A stretch of DNA of 8,721 nt from an uncultured Peptostreptococcaceae bacterium (GCA_905236895.1 CAJOQI010000113.1:1-8721), one strand, 5' to 3'. Positions 1 through 5,992 are shown, counted from the first letter of the stretch. Made by a program: numbers and translations. Notes: generated by a model from the letters alone, not told the origin.

Positions 1-396
1 AGCTGGGAAGTTGAAGGCGAGAAAAAAGAAGTTAAACACGAAGATCTCAATGATGAGGATCAGACTGTAACTGTTAAAGAACCTCCCGAGGAACCCGAAA
101 TCCCCGGTGACGATGAGGGATCCAGCAATCCGAACGACGGAGATAAGGACTCTAATACTGCTCCTGTAGATGATACACCTGATAAGGAGAAGGAACCTGA
201 GAAGCCTGCAACCACCACACCTGAGAAGCCTGCAACCACCACACCTGAGAAGCCTGCAACCACCACACCTGAGAAGAAGCCCAACAATACACCGAAGACC
301 GGTGACGAGAGTAATGCAGTTCTCTGGCTTGGACTCTTGGCAGCTGCTGGTGTAGCACTGACCGGCGTAAAGGTTTACTCCAATAAGAGAAAGTAA
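1..396 (+). CDS. Cell-wall-anchored surface protein, C-terminal part (sortase substrate)
   Basis: The reading frame is open from the first base of the window to TAA at 394-396, so only the last 131 residues are seen and the 5' part lies outside. The visible part is a low-complexity acidic, Pro-rich wall-spanning stretch, then three identical 8-residue units (PEKPATTT, 196-267) and a partial fourth. A sortase sorting signal follows: TPKTGD at 289-306, a hydrophobic helix (about VLWLGLLAAAGVALTGV) and a positively charged NKRK tail at the stop. In this family, sortase cleaves between T and G and links the protein to peptidoglycan or to a pilin. The motif departs from canonical LPxTG (Thr for Leu), a variant common in Clostridia. 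The outer functional domain is missing, so adhesin, pilin and enzyme are all possible. A bidirectional terminator follows 45 bases downstream. Confidence 0.9.
   Translation, partial: SWEVEGEKKEVKHEDLNDEDQTVTVKEPPEEPEIPGDDEGSSNPNDGDKDSNTAPVDDTPDKEKEPEKPATTTPEKPATTTPEKPATTTPEKKPNNTPKTGDESNAVLWLGLLAAAGVALTGVKVYSNKRK
196..267 (+). repeat. Three perfect 24-bp tandem repeats in the wall-spanning region
   Basis: Three identical in-frame 24-base copies (196-219, 220-243, 244-267) each encode PEKPATTT. A fourth copy begins at 268 (PEK) and diverges. The copies do not differ even at third codon positions, which suggests recent expansion by slippage or recombination. Pro/Thr/Lys repeats just before a sortase motif usually act as an extended spacer through the cell wall, and copy number often varies between strains. 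Confidence 0.9.
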
Positions 397-441
397 TTCC
401 AACAAAAGCGTCCGGATTCGGACCAAAGAAATAAAAAAATG

Positions 442-485
442 CGGCCAGAATTGAGATTTTCGTTTCAAATCTGGCCGTTTTTGTT
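442..485. terminator. Bidirectional Rho-independent terminator
   Basis: An imperfect stem pairs CGGCCAGA at 442-449 with TCTGGCCG at about 470-477, extended by A/T pairs towards an apical loop near 457-462. It is followed on the plus strand by a run of Ts (478-482). On the minus strand the same stem is followed by seven Ts, from the A-run at about 433-439. It can end the surface-protein transcript and also the minus-strand uppP remnant, whose stop lies at 499. Confidence 0.85.
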
Positions 486-498
486 GTCTCGTTATAAT

Positions 499-645
499 TT
501 AACCTCTCAAAAGTAAGTAGAGCAGAACTATGATTCCGAGAACTATTCTGTAGTAGCCGAAGATTTTGAAGTCGTGGGTTTTGATATAGTTCAGAAGGAA
601 TCTGATTGCAAAGAGTGAAACTCCAAAGGCCACCAGGCAGCCACC
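499..645 (-). pseudogene. uppP: Undecaprenyl-diphosphatase (UppP/BacA) C-terminal remnant, 5' end lost
   Basis: Read on the minus strand, 640 down to the TAA at 499-501 encodes about 46 residues that match the C-terminus of UppP. They are a membrane segment ([17 protein letters not shown]), the conserved cytoplasmic loop and helix [14 protein letters not shown], and a final hydrophobic helix ending LLLRG. UppP recycles the C55 lipid carrier by dephosphorylating undecaprenyl-PP at the membrane and normally has about 260-290 residues. Here the first five-sixths, including the catalytic region, is absent. The frame runs on to about 697 with sequence that does not look like UppP, so homology ends near 640-645, where the plus-strand fragment begins. 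The remnant still abuts a bidirectional terminator. Identification rests on the YYRIVLG region from memory of the family. A functional copy is presumably elsewhere. Confidence 0.75.
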
Positions 646-647
646 AT

Positions 648-770
648 CAAAATCAGAACTTCCAGGCCGCTGAATGCAAGGCCGAATTAAAGGAGTTTAA
701 GGAAGCTTGCCTTAAGGGAATTGCTTCCGTAAGAAAGAACGCTCAGGGAGCAAAGATTGTAGAAGAGTAA
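648..770 (+). pseudogene. Unidentified gene remnant, C-terminal about 40 codons
   Basis: A plus-strand frame ending in TAA at 768-770 has gene-like codon use (many AAG, GCC, GAG) and encodes an amphipathic, Lys/Glu/Ala-rich helical tail ([18 protein letters not shown], then GIASVRKNAQGAKIVEE). It has no ATG. The only upstream in-frame candidates are GTG at 615 and TTG at 606, without ribosome binding sites and already inside the uppP-derived sequence. A good terminator follows 10 bases after the stop, as expected of a real gene end. I read it as the 3' end of a gene whose front was deleted together with the front of the divergent uppP. I do not recognise the family. Confidence 0.45.
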
Positions 771-779
771 AGAATTCCG

Positions 780-803
780 AAAAACTCGCTTAGGCGGTTT
801 TTT
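780..803 (+). terminator. Rho-independent terminator
   Basis: AAAAAC, a bulged T, then CGC pairs across a 4-base loop with GCG-GTTTTT, followed by further Ts (to 804). It sits 10 bases after the stop at 770. It insulates the operon promoter at 832 from upstream transcription. Confidence 0.7.
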
Positions 804-831
804 TAGTGCAAAAAATTTTTTTATAAATATC

Positions 832-859
832 TTGACAAATGTATTTTTATGCGTATAAT
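832..859 (+). promoter_or_regulatory. Strong sigma-A type promoter of the transporter/hydrolase operon
   Basis: A perfect -35 TTGACA (832-837), a 16-base spacer and a perfect -10 TATAAT (854-859). An A6/T7 tract and AT-rich sequence at 810-831 could serve as an UP element. Transcription would start near 866, giving a leader of about 60 bases before the ATG at 925. No riboswitch-like fold is apparent in that leader. Confidence 0.85.
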
Positions 860-898
860 GATGAATAACAGTTAATATTTATGCATAATCATGAATGA
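846..898 (+). promoter_or_regulatory. Imperfect direct repeat over the -10 and start site, possible ArgR-type operator
   Basis: Two related sequences lie 32 bases apart: TTTATGCGTATAATGATGAA at 846-865 and TTTATGCATAATCATGAATG at 878-897, differing mainly by a 2-base gap. Each holds TATGC(A/G)T followed by ATGAAT. The second copy (881-898) agrees at about 12 of 18 positions with an ARG-box of the type AATGAATAATTATTCATA, and it contains the perfect palindrome TTATGCATAA. Two boxes about three helical turns apart, one overlapping the -10, fit repression by a hexameric ArgR/AhrC-like regulator. The ArgR assignment is inference from memory of the motif. Confidence 0.45.
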
Positions 899-924
899 GT
901 GCAAAGTAAAAAAGGAGATATAAA

Positions 925-1986
925 ATGAAAACTAAAATGATGAAAAAGGTATTGATAATCGTCATCGGAATTCTGATGATCCTCTCACTGGCAGCCTGTG
1001 GCAGTGCAGAGAAGAAAGAAGAGGCTGCGGAGACAGCCGCTGAAGAAGTAGTTGAAGAAGCGGAAGAGGCAGAAGCTGAAGCTGAAGCAGCAGAGGAAGC
1101 CACCGATGAAGCAACGGAAGAGGCGACAGAAGAAACTGATGTGGATGCAGAGGCAGTTAAGTCCGCTGCATACAATAAGGTTCTCGATTCCATCGTTCCT
1201 GCAGCAAGTCCTGATGGACAGCTGACAGTTGCAACTTCTCCGGACTTCGCGCCAATGGAGTTCGTAGACCTTTCCAAGGATGGAGACGATCAGTTTGTAG
1301 GCTTTGATATTCTTCTTGCTAAATACATCGCAGCCCAGCTCAATAAGGAATTGGTAATTAAGCCCATGTCCTTCGATGCAGTAATGGCTGCAGTACAGAC
1401 AGGAAGCGTAGATTTGGGAATGGCCGGATTCAGCTGGACTGAAGAACGTGCTAAGAACTTCTTCATTACAGATTGGTATGAAGCCGGTGCAAATGAAACT
1501 TCTCAGGTAGTTATTGTAAAGAGCGATAAGGAAGGTCAGTTCAACACAGCTGCAGATTTTGCAGGACTTAAGATCGGCGCACAGGGTGCATCCCTCCAGA
1601 AGGTTCTGGTAGAGGGACAGCTGATTCCTGAAGGTGCAGAAATACAGCTTTTCGAAAATCTTAACGATGCTGTTGCTGCTCTTCTTACAGATAAGATTGA
1701 TGCCCTTGCAGTAGCCTTCGGAAACGGCGAGGCATTCATCTCCGCCAACCAAGGTGAAATCGCTTTCAGCGGATTCGAATTCGAAGTAGACGATATGTAT
1801 AAGAATAACGTTATCCTGGTTAATTCCGGAAACGAAGAACTGGGTAACCAGGTAAACGAAGTCCTTGCCCAGATTAAGGCTGACAATACAACCGAGGGTT
1901 GGTATGAGGCTTGCCAGCTGTTGGCTGAGATCAAGACTATCGACGAGCTTGGTTACGACGATCAGGGTAATAAGATTAGCGAATAA
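925..1986 (+). CDS. ABC transporter substrate-binding lipoprotein (amino-acid-type, SBP_bac_3)
   Basis: Encodes the extracellular receptor of an ABC importer, 353 residues. AAAGGAGA at 911-918 precedes ATG by 6 bases. Residues 1-24 are a lipoprotein signal peptide with lipobox LAAC (Cys25 would be lipidated). Residues 30-78 form a tether made almost wholly of Glu and Ala. From about 98 to 345 comes the two-lobed family 3 binding domain: TVATSPDFAPMEF, the signature GFDILLAKYIA (126-136), SWTEERAK (170-177), KIGAQGASLQ (216-225) and IDALAV (258-263). S170 and R175 match the Ser and Arg that bind the ligand carboxylate in HisJ and GlnH. The Asp that binds the alpha-amino group (D161 in HisJ, D157 in GlnH) aligns with A264, so the ligand may lack a free amino group. 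The extra length over the usual 250-280 residues comes from the tether and a short insert (DLSKDGDDQ, 115-123). First gene of a five-gene operon. General function is secure, ligand unknown. Confidence 0.93.
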   Translation: MKTKMMKKVLIIVIGILMILSLAACGSAEKKEEAAETAAEEVVEEAEEAEAEAEAAEEATDEATEEATEETDVDAEAVKSAAYNKVLDSIVPAASPDGQLTVATSPDFAPMEFVDLSKDGDDQFVGFDILLAKYIAAQLNKELVIKPMSFDAVMAAVQTGSVDLGMAGFSWTEERAKNFFITDWYEAGANETSQVVIVKSDKEGQFNTAADFAGLKIGAQGASLQKVLVEGQLIPEGAEIQLFENLNDAVAALLTDKIDALAVAFGNGEAFISANQGEIAFSGFEFEVDDMYKNNVILVNSGNEELGNQVNEVLAQIKADNTTEGWYEACQLLAEIKTIDELGYDDQGNKISE

Positions 1987-2033
1987 TAAGAATTAGGCCA
2001 TGTTCTAGGCTGGATCGCCTTTAAGATCATTTT

Positions 2034-2059
2034 AAGGAGCTCCTATCAAGGAGCTCCTT
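2034..2059 (+). promoter_or_regulatory. Strong intercistronic hairpin without T-tract
   Basis: Perfect 10-base arms AAGGAGCTCC (2034-2043) and GGAGCTCCTT (2050-2059) flank a 6-base loop. No run of Ts follows, so it is unlikely to be a full intrinsic terminator. Its place between the binding-protein gene and the permease gene fits an RNA stabiliser of the upstream message, a common way to make more binding protein than membrane components. It also buries the only Shine-Dalgarno that could serve a TTG at 2058. Confidence 0.6.
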
Positions 2060-2084
2060 GATACTGAAATCGGAGGACAGAGAA

Positions 2085-2774
2085 TTGAGTATATCCAAAA
2101 TCCTGCACGATATGTGGGACATCTTTAATACATACTATTTGGGGCAGGGACTTCTGTGGACAGGAATAGGCTATACCTTGCTTCTATCCGGCATTGCCGT
2201 TGTATGCGGTGCTTTGCTGGGGTCTATCCTTGCCATAGGAAAGATGAGCAATATCAAGCCATTAAAAATACTGATTACAGCAATAGTTGAGGTTCTCAGG
2301 GGAACTCCTATGCTGCTCCAGCTCTATATCGCTTACTTCATAGTACCTATGATGCTTCACTCGTCCGGTCTTTCCGCCTTTGCCTGCGTTGCAGTAGGTC
2401 TTTCACTTAATTCTGGCGCATATGTATCGGAGATAATCCGTTCCGGAATAGAGGCGGTGGACAAGGGGCAGACGGAAGCCGCACGGGCTCTTGGTCTCAC
2501 ATCCAAGACCACCATGCTAAAAATAGTTCTTCCCCAGGCCATCAAGAATATTCTTCCTGCCCTGGGCAATGAATTCGTAACCATCATCAAAGAAACATCC
2601 CTGGCGTCTACATTCTTTGTTGGGGAATTGATGACCACTTATTCCATAATCAAGGGAATAACATTTAACGCCATTCCAACTTTGATGGATATAGGAATCG
2701 TATACTTCGTTCTTACATTCTCTCTGTCAAAGCTGATGGGACTCTTCGAAAGGAGGATGAAGGCCAGTGCTTGA
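2085..2774 (+). CDS. Amino-acid-type ABC transporter permease (HisM/GlnP family)
   Basis: Integral membrane subunit, 229 residues from the start chosen here. I prefer TTG at 2085: GGAGG at 2072-2076 lies 8 bases upstream. The longer frame from TTG at 2058 would have its ribosome binding site inside a stable hairpin. Hydrophobic segments lie at about 22-50 ([20 protein letters not shown]), 78-92, 95-112 and 193-220. [12 protein letters not shown] (70-81) is a hallmark of this permease family. The EAA loop that docks on the ATPase is at 131-164 (EAARALGL, then [16 protein letters not shown]). There is only one permease gene, so the channel is presumably a homodimer. The 3' end overlaps the ATPase gene by 8 bases, so translation is probably coupled. 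Confidence 0.93.
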   Translation: MSISKILHDMWDIFNTYYLGQGLLWTGIGYTLLLSGIAVVCGALLGSILAIGKMSNIKPLKILITAIVEVLRGTPMLLQLYIAYFIVPMMLHSSGLSAFACVAVGLSLNSGAYVSEIIRSGIEAVDKGQTEAARALGLTSKTTMLKIVLPQAIKNILPALGNEFVTIIKETSLASTFFVGELMTTYSIIKGITFNAIPTLMDIGIVYFVLTFSLSKLMGLFERRMKASA

Positions 2775-3693
2775 TGTAAAGAATATATACAAGAATTTTG
2801 GAGATCTGGAAGTACTGAAAGGCGTATCAACCTCCATAGAAAAGGGAGAGGTGGTTTCCATAATAGGAGTATCCGGCTCTGGAAAGTCAACCCTTCTTCG
2901 CTGCATGAATCTTCTGGAGCATCCCACCTTTGGTGAAGTGTGGATGGAGGGAAAGCTTTTGACTCCCGTTGATCCATACCTCCACTTTGATGTAATTCGC
3001 GCATCCAAGACCTATAAGGGCCTTGTGGGAGGCGGCATGGAGGATATGGCGGCCATTACAAAGATAAAAGAAGAGGACCTTCTTCATGAGAAACATGATG
3101 CGGAGGGAGCGGAGTATAGGGCTCTTATGAAGCAGATTTATCAGGAGAATCATATCGACTCCAATCTGGCTCGCCGTAAGATGAGCATGGTATTCCAGCA
3201 GTTCAATCTCTTTAACAATAAGACGGTGCTTGAGAATATTACCCTGGCTCCTCTGGAGACGGCAAAGTATAACCATGTGAAGGATATGAAGGCGGAGAAG
3301 GAAAAAATTGAGGAGCAGGCATTTACCCTCCTTAAGAGAATCGGTCTTGAGGAGAAGGCCAATGTATATCCATCAAAGCTTTCCGGCGGACAGAAACAGC
3401 GTATCGCTATCGTTAGATCCCTTGCCATGAATCCGGACGTAATGCTCTTCGACGAGCCTACCAGTGCTCTGGACCCGGAGATGATCGGAGAAGTTCTGGA
3501 CCTGATGAAGGAACTGGCAGAGGGGGGCATGACCATGGTGGTCGTAACCCATGAAATGGGATTTGCCCGCGAGGCTTCGGATCGTGTGCTATTTATGGAT
3601 GAAGGATATATCAAAGAAGAGGGAAGCCCGGAGGAATTATTTAAGAATCCAAAGGATCCAAGGCTCCAGGACTTCCTAAGCAAGGTGCTTTAG
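2767..3693 (+). CDS. Amino-acid-type ABC transporter ATP-binding protein with an unusual insertion
   Basis: Cytoplasmic ATPase of the importer, 308 residues. GTG at 2767 is chosen because AGGAGG (2751-2756) lies 10 bases upstream and the protein then begins [12 protein letters not shown], the normal start of this family. All motifs are intact: Walker [10 protein letters not shown] (34-42), Q-loop Q144 in VFQQFNLF, signature LSGGQ (205-209), Walker B VMLFDE (225-230), D-loop SALD (233-236) and switch H262. The C-terminus has the typical [25 protein letters not shown] (split here as [12 protein letters not shown] and RLQDFL). GlnQ/HisP proteins have about 240-260 residues; the excess is a charged, mostly helical insertion of about 60 residues at 70-133, between the first beta-sheet region and the Q-loop. 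It is in frame and flanked by conserved sequence, so it is not a frameshift. The insertion would face the regulatory or permease-contact side of the domain, but its role is unknown. Confidence 0.95.
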   Translation: MLDVKNIYKNFGDLEVLKGVSTSIEKGEVVSIIGVSGSGKSTLLRCMNLLEHPTFGEVWMEGKLLTPVDPYLHFDVIRASKTYKGLVGGGMEDMAAITKIKEEDLLHEKHDAEGAEYRALMKQIYQENHIDSNLARRKMSMVFQQFNLFNNKTVLENITLAPLETAKYNHVKDMKAEKEKIEEQAFTLLKRIGLEEKANVYPSKLSGGQKQRIAIVRSLAMNPDVMLFDEPTSALDPEMIGEVLDLMKELAEGGMTMVVVTHEMGFAREASDRVLFMDEGYIKEEGSPEELFKNPKDPRLQDFLSKVL

Positions 3694-3705
3694 TTATATA
3701 GAATT

Positions 3706-5154
3706 ATGAATAAGAAAGACATAATAAAAAACATAGACGGTTATTCGGAAAAGATAATAGAGATATCCCATAAGGTATGGGAGTATGCGGAGCTATCCTT
3801 AAAAGAAGTGAAGTCCGCTGCCCTATACATAAAAGAATTGGAAGAAGAGGGATTCACCGTGGAAACGGGTCAGGCGGGGATTTCCACCGCCTTTTCCGGT
3901 ACCTATGTGTCCGGATCGGGTAAGCCTGTAATCGGAATCCTGGGAGAGTTTGACGCCCTTTCCGGACTTTCCCAAAAAGCCGGCTCTGCAATAAAGGAAG
4001 AGGTTGAAGTTAACGGCTGCGGTCACGGATGTGGACATAATATGCTGGGGGCGGGAGCCTTTGGTGCGGCAGTGGCTGTGAAAAAATACCTTGAAGAGAC
4101 GGGAAAGGACGGAACCATAATCTTCTTCGGTTGTCCCGGTGAAGAGGGTGGCGCAGCCAAGACATTTATGGCAAGGGGAGGACTGTGGAAGTCAATAGAT
4201 GCGGCTCTCACCTGGCACCCGGGAAGGAGCAATGAGATAACCACGGGAACCAACAATTCCTGCACCCAGGTTCTGTATAAGTTTAATGGGGTTGCTGCTC
4301 ACGCTGCCGGAAACCCGGAGAAGGGAAGATCTGCTCTTGATGCGGTTGAACTTATGAATGTGGGAGTTAATTATCTGAGAGAGCATATGAAGTCCGATTT
4401 CCGCATCCACTATGCCATGGTGGACGGAGGGGGACTGTCTCCCAATGTGGTTCAGCCCCACGCCTCGGTGCTATACATGATTAGATCCAATTTGGTTAAG
4501 GATACCTTGGAGCTTCAGGATAGGGTGGATAAATGCGCGGAAGGTGCGGCTCTCATGACAGAAACTCAGTTGGAGAGAATCTTTGTTGACGGTACGGCAA
4601 ATACCGTTCCCAATACCACCCTTGAAAAACTGGTTTATGAGAATATGAAGGAGGTTCCTCTGCCAAAATATACGGATGAGGAGTGGGCCTTTGCCACCGC
4701 CTTGGATGCCAACTGCCCGGAGAGCAGCGACATACCCGGCCAGGGAGCAAAGTATAACCAGGAAATCAAGAAAGAGGTGGCTGCTTTATCCGAGGGAGGC
4801 AAGAAGGTGCTTAACGACTTTCTCATGCCCTTCTATACGGGTAATAATTTTTCGCCGGGATCAACAGATGTGGGGGATGTAAGCTGGCAGACTCCTGCGG
4901 TTCAATTTAACGCCGTGACCTTCACGGCCCACGCCCCGGGTCACTCCTGGCAGAATGTTTCTTCAGGTGCCTCATCAATAGGGGACAAGGGAACCATATA
5001 CGCAGCAAAGGTGCTGGCCTGTTCGGCGGTTGACTTGTTTGAGAAACCCGAAATAATAGAGGCAGCAAAGACAGAGCTTAAGGAAAGACTTGATGGAGAA
5101 GAATACCTCTGTCCCATACCGGATGGGGCAGAACCATACATAGTCGAGGAATAA
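3706..5154 (+). CDS. M20-family amidohydrolase, AbgB-like (N-acyl / aminobenzoyl-amino acid hydrolase)
   Basis: A cytoplasmic metal-dependent amidase of 482 residues, without a signal peptide; its length is close to E. coli AbgB (about 481). Likely dinuclear-site residues are C109 and H111 in GHGCGHN (107-112), E146/E147 in PGEEGG, H171 in TWHPG and H413 in APGHSWQ. The dimerisation-domain His of the family is H199 (AAHAAGNP). The family cleaves amide bonds between a carboxylic acid and an amino acid (p-aminobenzoyl-glutamate, N-acyl or indole-acetyl amino acids, some dipeptides). AbgB in E. coli works with AbgA; no AbgA partner is seen here. ATG at 3706 lies 12 bases after the ATPase stop and has no good Shine-Dalgarno (nearest AAGGTG at 3681, too far), so it may depend on coupling to the gene before. 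Family secure, exact substrate unknown. Confidence 0.9.
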   Translation: MNKKDIIKNIDGYSEKIIEISHKVWEYAELSLKEVKSAALYIKELEEEGFTVETGQAGISTAFSGTYVSGSGKPVIGILGEFDALSGLSQKAGSAIKEEVEVNGCGHGCGHNMLGAGAFGAAVAVKKYLEETGKDGTIIFFGCPGEEGGAAKTFMARGGLWKSIDAALTWHPGRSNEITTGTNNSCTQVLYKFNGVAAHAAGNPEKGRSALDAVELMNVGVNYLREHMKSDFRIHYAMVDGGGLSPNVVQPHASVLYMIRSNLVKDTLELQDRVDKCAEGAALMTETQLERIFVDGTANTVPNTTLEKLVYENMKEVPLPKYTDEEWAFATALDANCPESSDIPGQGAKYNQEIKKEVAALSEGGKKVLNDFLMPFYTGNNFSPGSTDVGDVSWQTPAVQFNAVTFTAHAPGHSWQNVSSGASSIGDKGTIYAAKVLACSAVDLFEKPEIIEAAKTELKERLDGEEYLCPIPDGAEPYIVEE

Positions 5155-5168
5155 GTAAGGAGGAGAAT

Positions 5169-5921
5169 ATGTATAAACTTTGGGTCGCCTTAAAGAGCGC
5201 AAAGGAATATAAGTGGGTTGAGCTATCCCACCAATTGGATAATGACAGTCCCGTATGGAGCGGAATCCCCGAAGGCAGTGTAGAACTGAGCAAAGTGGTT
5301 TTCGACTGGGGTAACCCCATGCTGGAATGTCAGATTCAAACATTCAAATTTCCGGGACAGTTCGGAACTCATATAGATTTCCCCGGACATTTCATAAAGG
5401 GTGCTCCGCTTTCAGAGGAATATGGAGTTAAAAGCGGCGTATTTCCTCTTTGCATAATTGACCTGACGGAAAAGGTTAAGAATGATATTCATTATGCGGT
5501 AACAGCTCAGGACATAATGGATTACGAAGCAAAATACGGAGATATTCCTGACGGGGCATTTGTGGCTCTTCGTACCGATTGGTATAAGAATTGGCCGGAT
5601 ATGGACAAGCTTTCCGGAATTGCTGAGGACGGTAGCGAAAACTTCCCCGGATGGTCAATGGAAGCTCTTAAATATATCTATGAGGTGAAAAACGCAGGAG
5701 GAAACGGTCACGAAACCCTGGATACGGATGCCTCCGAAGAAGCGGCAAAGGCTGAAGACCTTGCCTGCGAAAGATATGTATTGGATCAGGGGAAGCTGCA
5801 GATTGAGCTGATGAAGAATCTTGATCAGGTTGCTCCTGCAGGTGCTGTTCTGATCGCAGCTTGGCCCAATATCATTGGTGCAACGGGGCTTCCCGTTCGG
5901 GTTTGGGCCATTACGGAATAA
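5169..5921 (+). CDS. Cyclase-family metal-dependent hydrolase (kynurenine formamidase / isatin hydrolase-like)
   Basis: A 250-residue cytoplasmic protein of the PF04199 family, which hydrolyses formamides, cyclic amides and lactones. ATG at 5169 has an ideal AAGGAGGAG (5157-5165), 14 bases after the preceding stop. The metal motif HxGTHxDxPxH appears as QFGTHIDFPGH (64-74): H68, D70 and H74 are kept but the first His is Gln64. Other family marks are FPGWSMEAL (159-167), E213 in QIELMKNL (the C-terminal metal or catalytic Glu) and the closing VAPAGAVLIAAWPNIIGATG strand-loop (split here as VAPAGAVL and AAWPNIIGATG). It is last in the operon after the transporter and the M20 amidohydrolase, so it most likely acts on the same imported compound or its product. 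The Gln form could be a distinct subfamily or alter metal choice. N-formyl-kynurenine as the substrate is not supported by any neighbour. Confidence 0.88.
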   Translation: MYKLWVALKSAKEYKWVELSHQLDNDSPVWSGIPEGSVELSKVVFDWGNPMLECQIQTFKFPGQFGTHIDFPGHFIKGAPLSEEYGVKSGVFPLCIIDLTEKVKNDIHYAVTAQDIMDYEAKYGDIPDGAFVALRTDWYKNWPDMDKLSGIAEDGSENFPGWSMEALKYIYEVKNAGGNGHETLDTDASEEAAKAEDLACERYVLDQGKLQIELMKNLDQVAPAGAVLIAAWPNIIGATGLPVRVWAITE

Positions 5922-5955
5922 GTTCTCAATAATCGTTCTACTCATAAAACCTATT

Positions 5956-5989
5956 AAAAAAACAGTGGCGTTAAATGCCACTGCTTTTT
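5956..5989. terminator. Bidirectional Rho-independent terminator between operon and gdhA
   Basis: CAGTGGC (5963-5969) pairs with GCCACTG (5977-5983) across a 7-base loop. TTTTT follows at 5985-5989 on the plus strand, and seven As precede it (5956-5962), giving a T-run on the minus strand. It ends both the plus-strand operon (stop at 5921) and the convergent gdhA (stop at 6027). Confidence 0.92.
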
Positions 5990-5992
5990 CGG

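Noticed and set aside
196..267. CRISPR-like repeat array
   Set aside because: The 24-base copies are directly adjacent without spacers and are in frame within a coding region.
60..287. Minus-strand frame with GFSGVVVA repeats
   Set aside because: These repeats are the reverse complement of the 24-bp tandem repeats in the surface protein, which has a convincing sortase signal on the plus strand.
860..924. Possible T-box, lysine or other riboswitch in the operon leader
   Set aside because: Only about 60 AT-rich bases lie between the promoter and the start codon, with no terminator hairpin and no recognisable aptamer. The repeats look like protein-binding sites instead.
985..1752. Long open frame on the minus strand opposite the binding-protein gene (255 codons)
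   Set aside because: It is a mirror of a highly biased coding frame: Cys/Phe/Ser-rich, low complexity, no family resemblance and no ribosome binding site. The plus-strand gene fully explains the region.
2034..2062. Intrinsic terminator after the binding-protein gene
   Set aside because: The stem is strong but there is no T-run after it, and the permease and ATPase genes downstream have no promoter of their own that I can see.
3706..5154. Naming the M20 gene abgB and assigning p-aminobenzoyl-glutamate as substrate
   Set aside because: The family and length fit, but AbgA and AbgT are absent and related M20 enzymes act on many N-acyl amino acids, so a gene symbol would claim too much.
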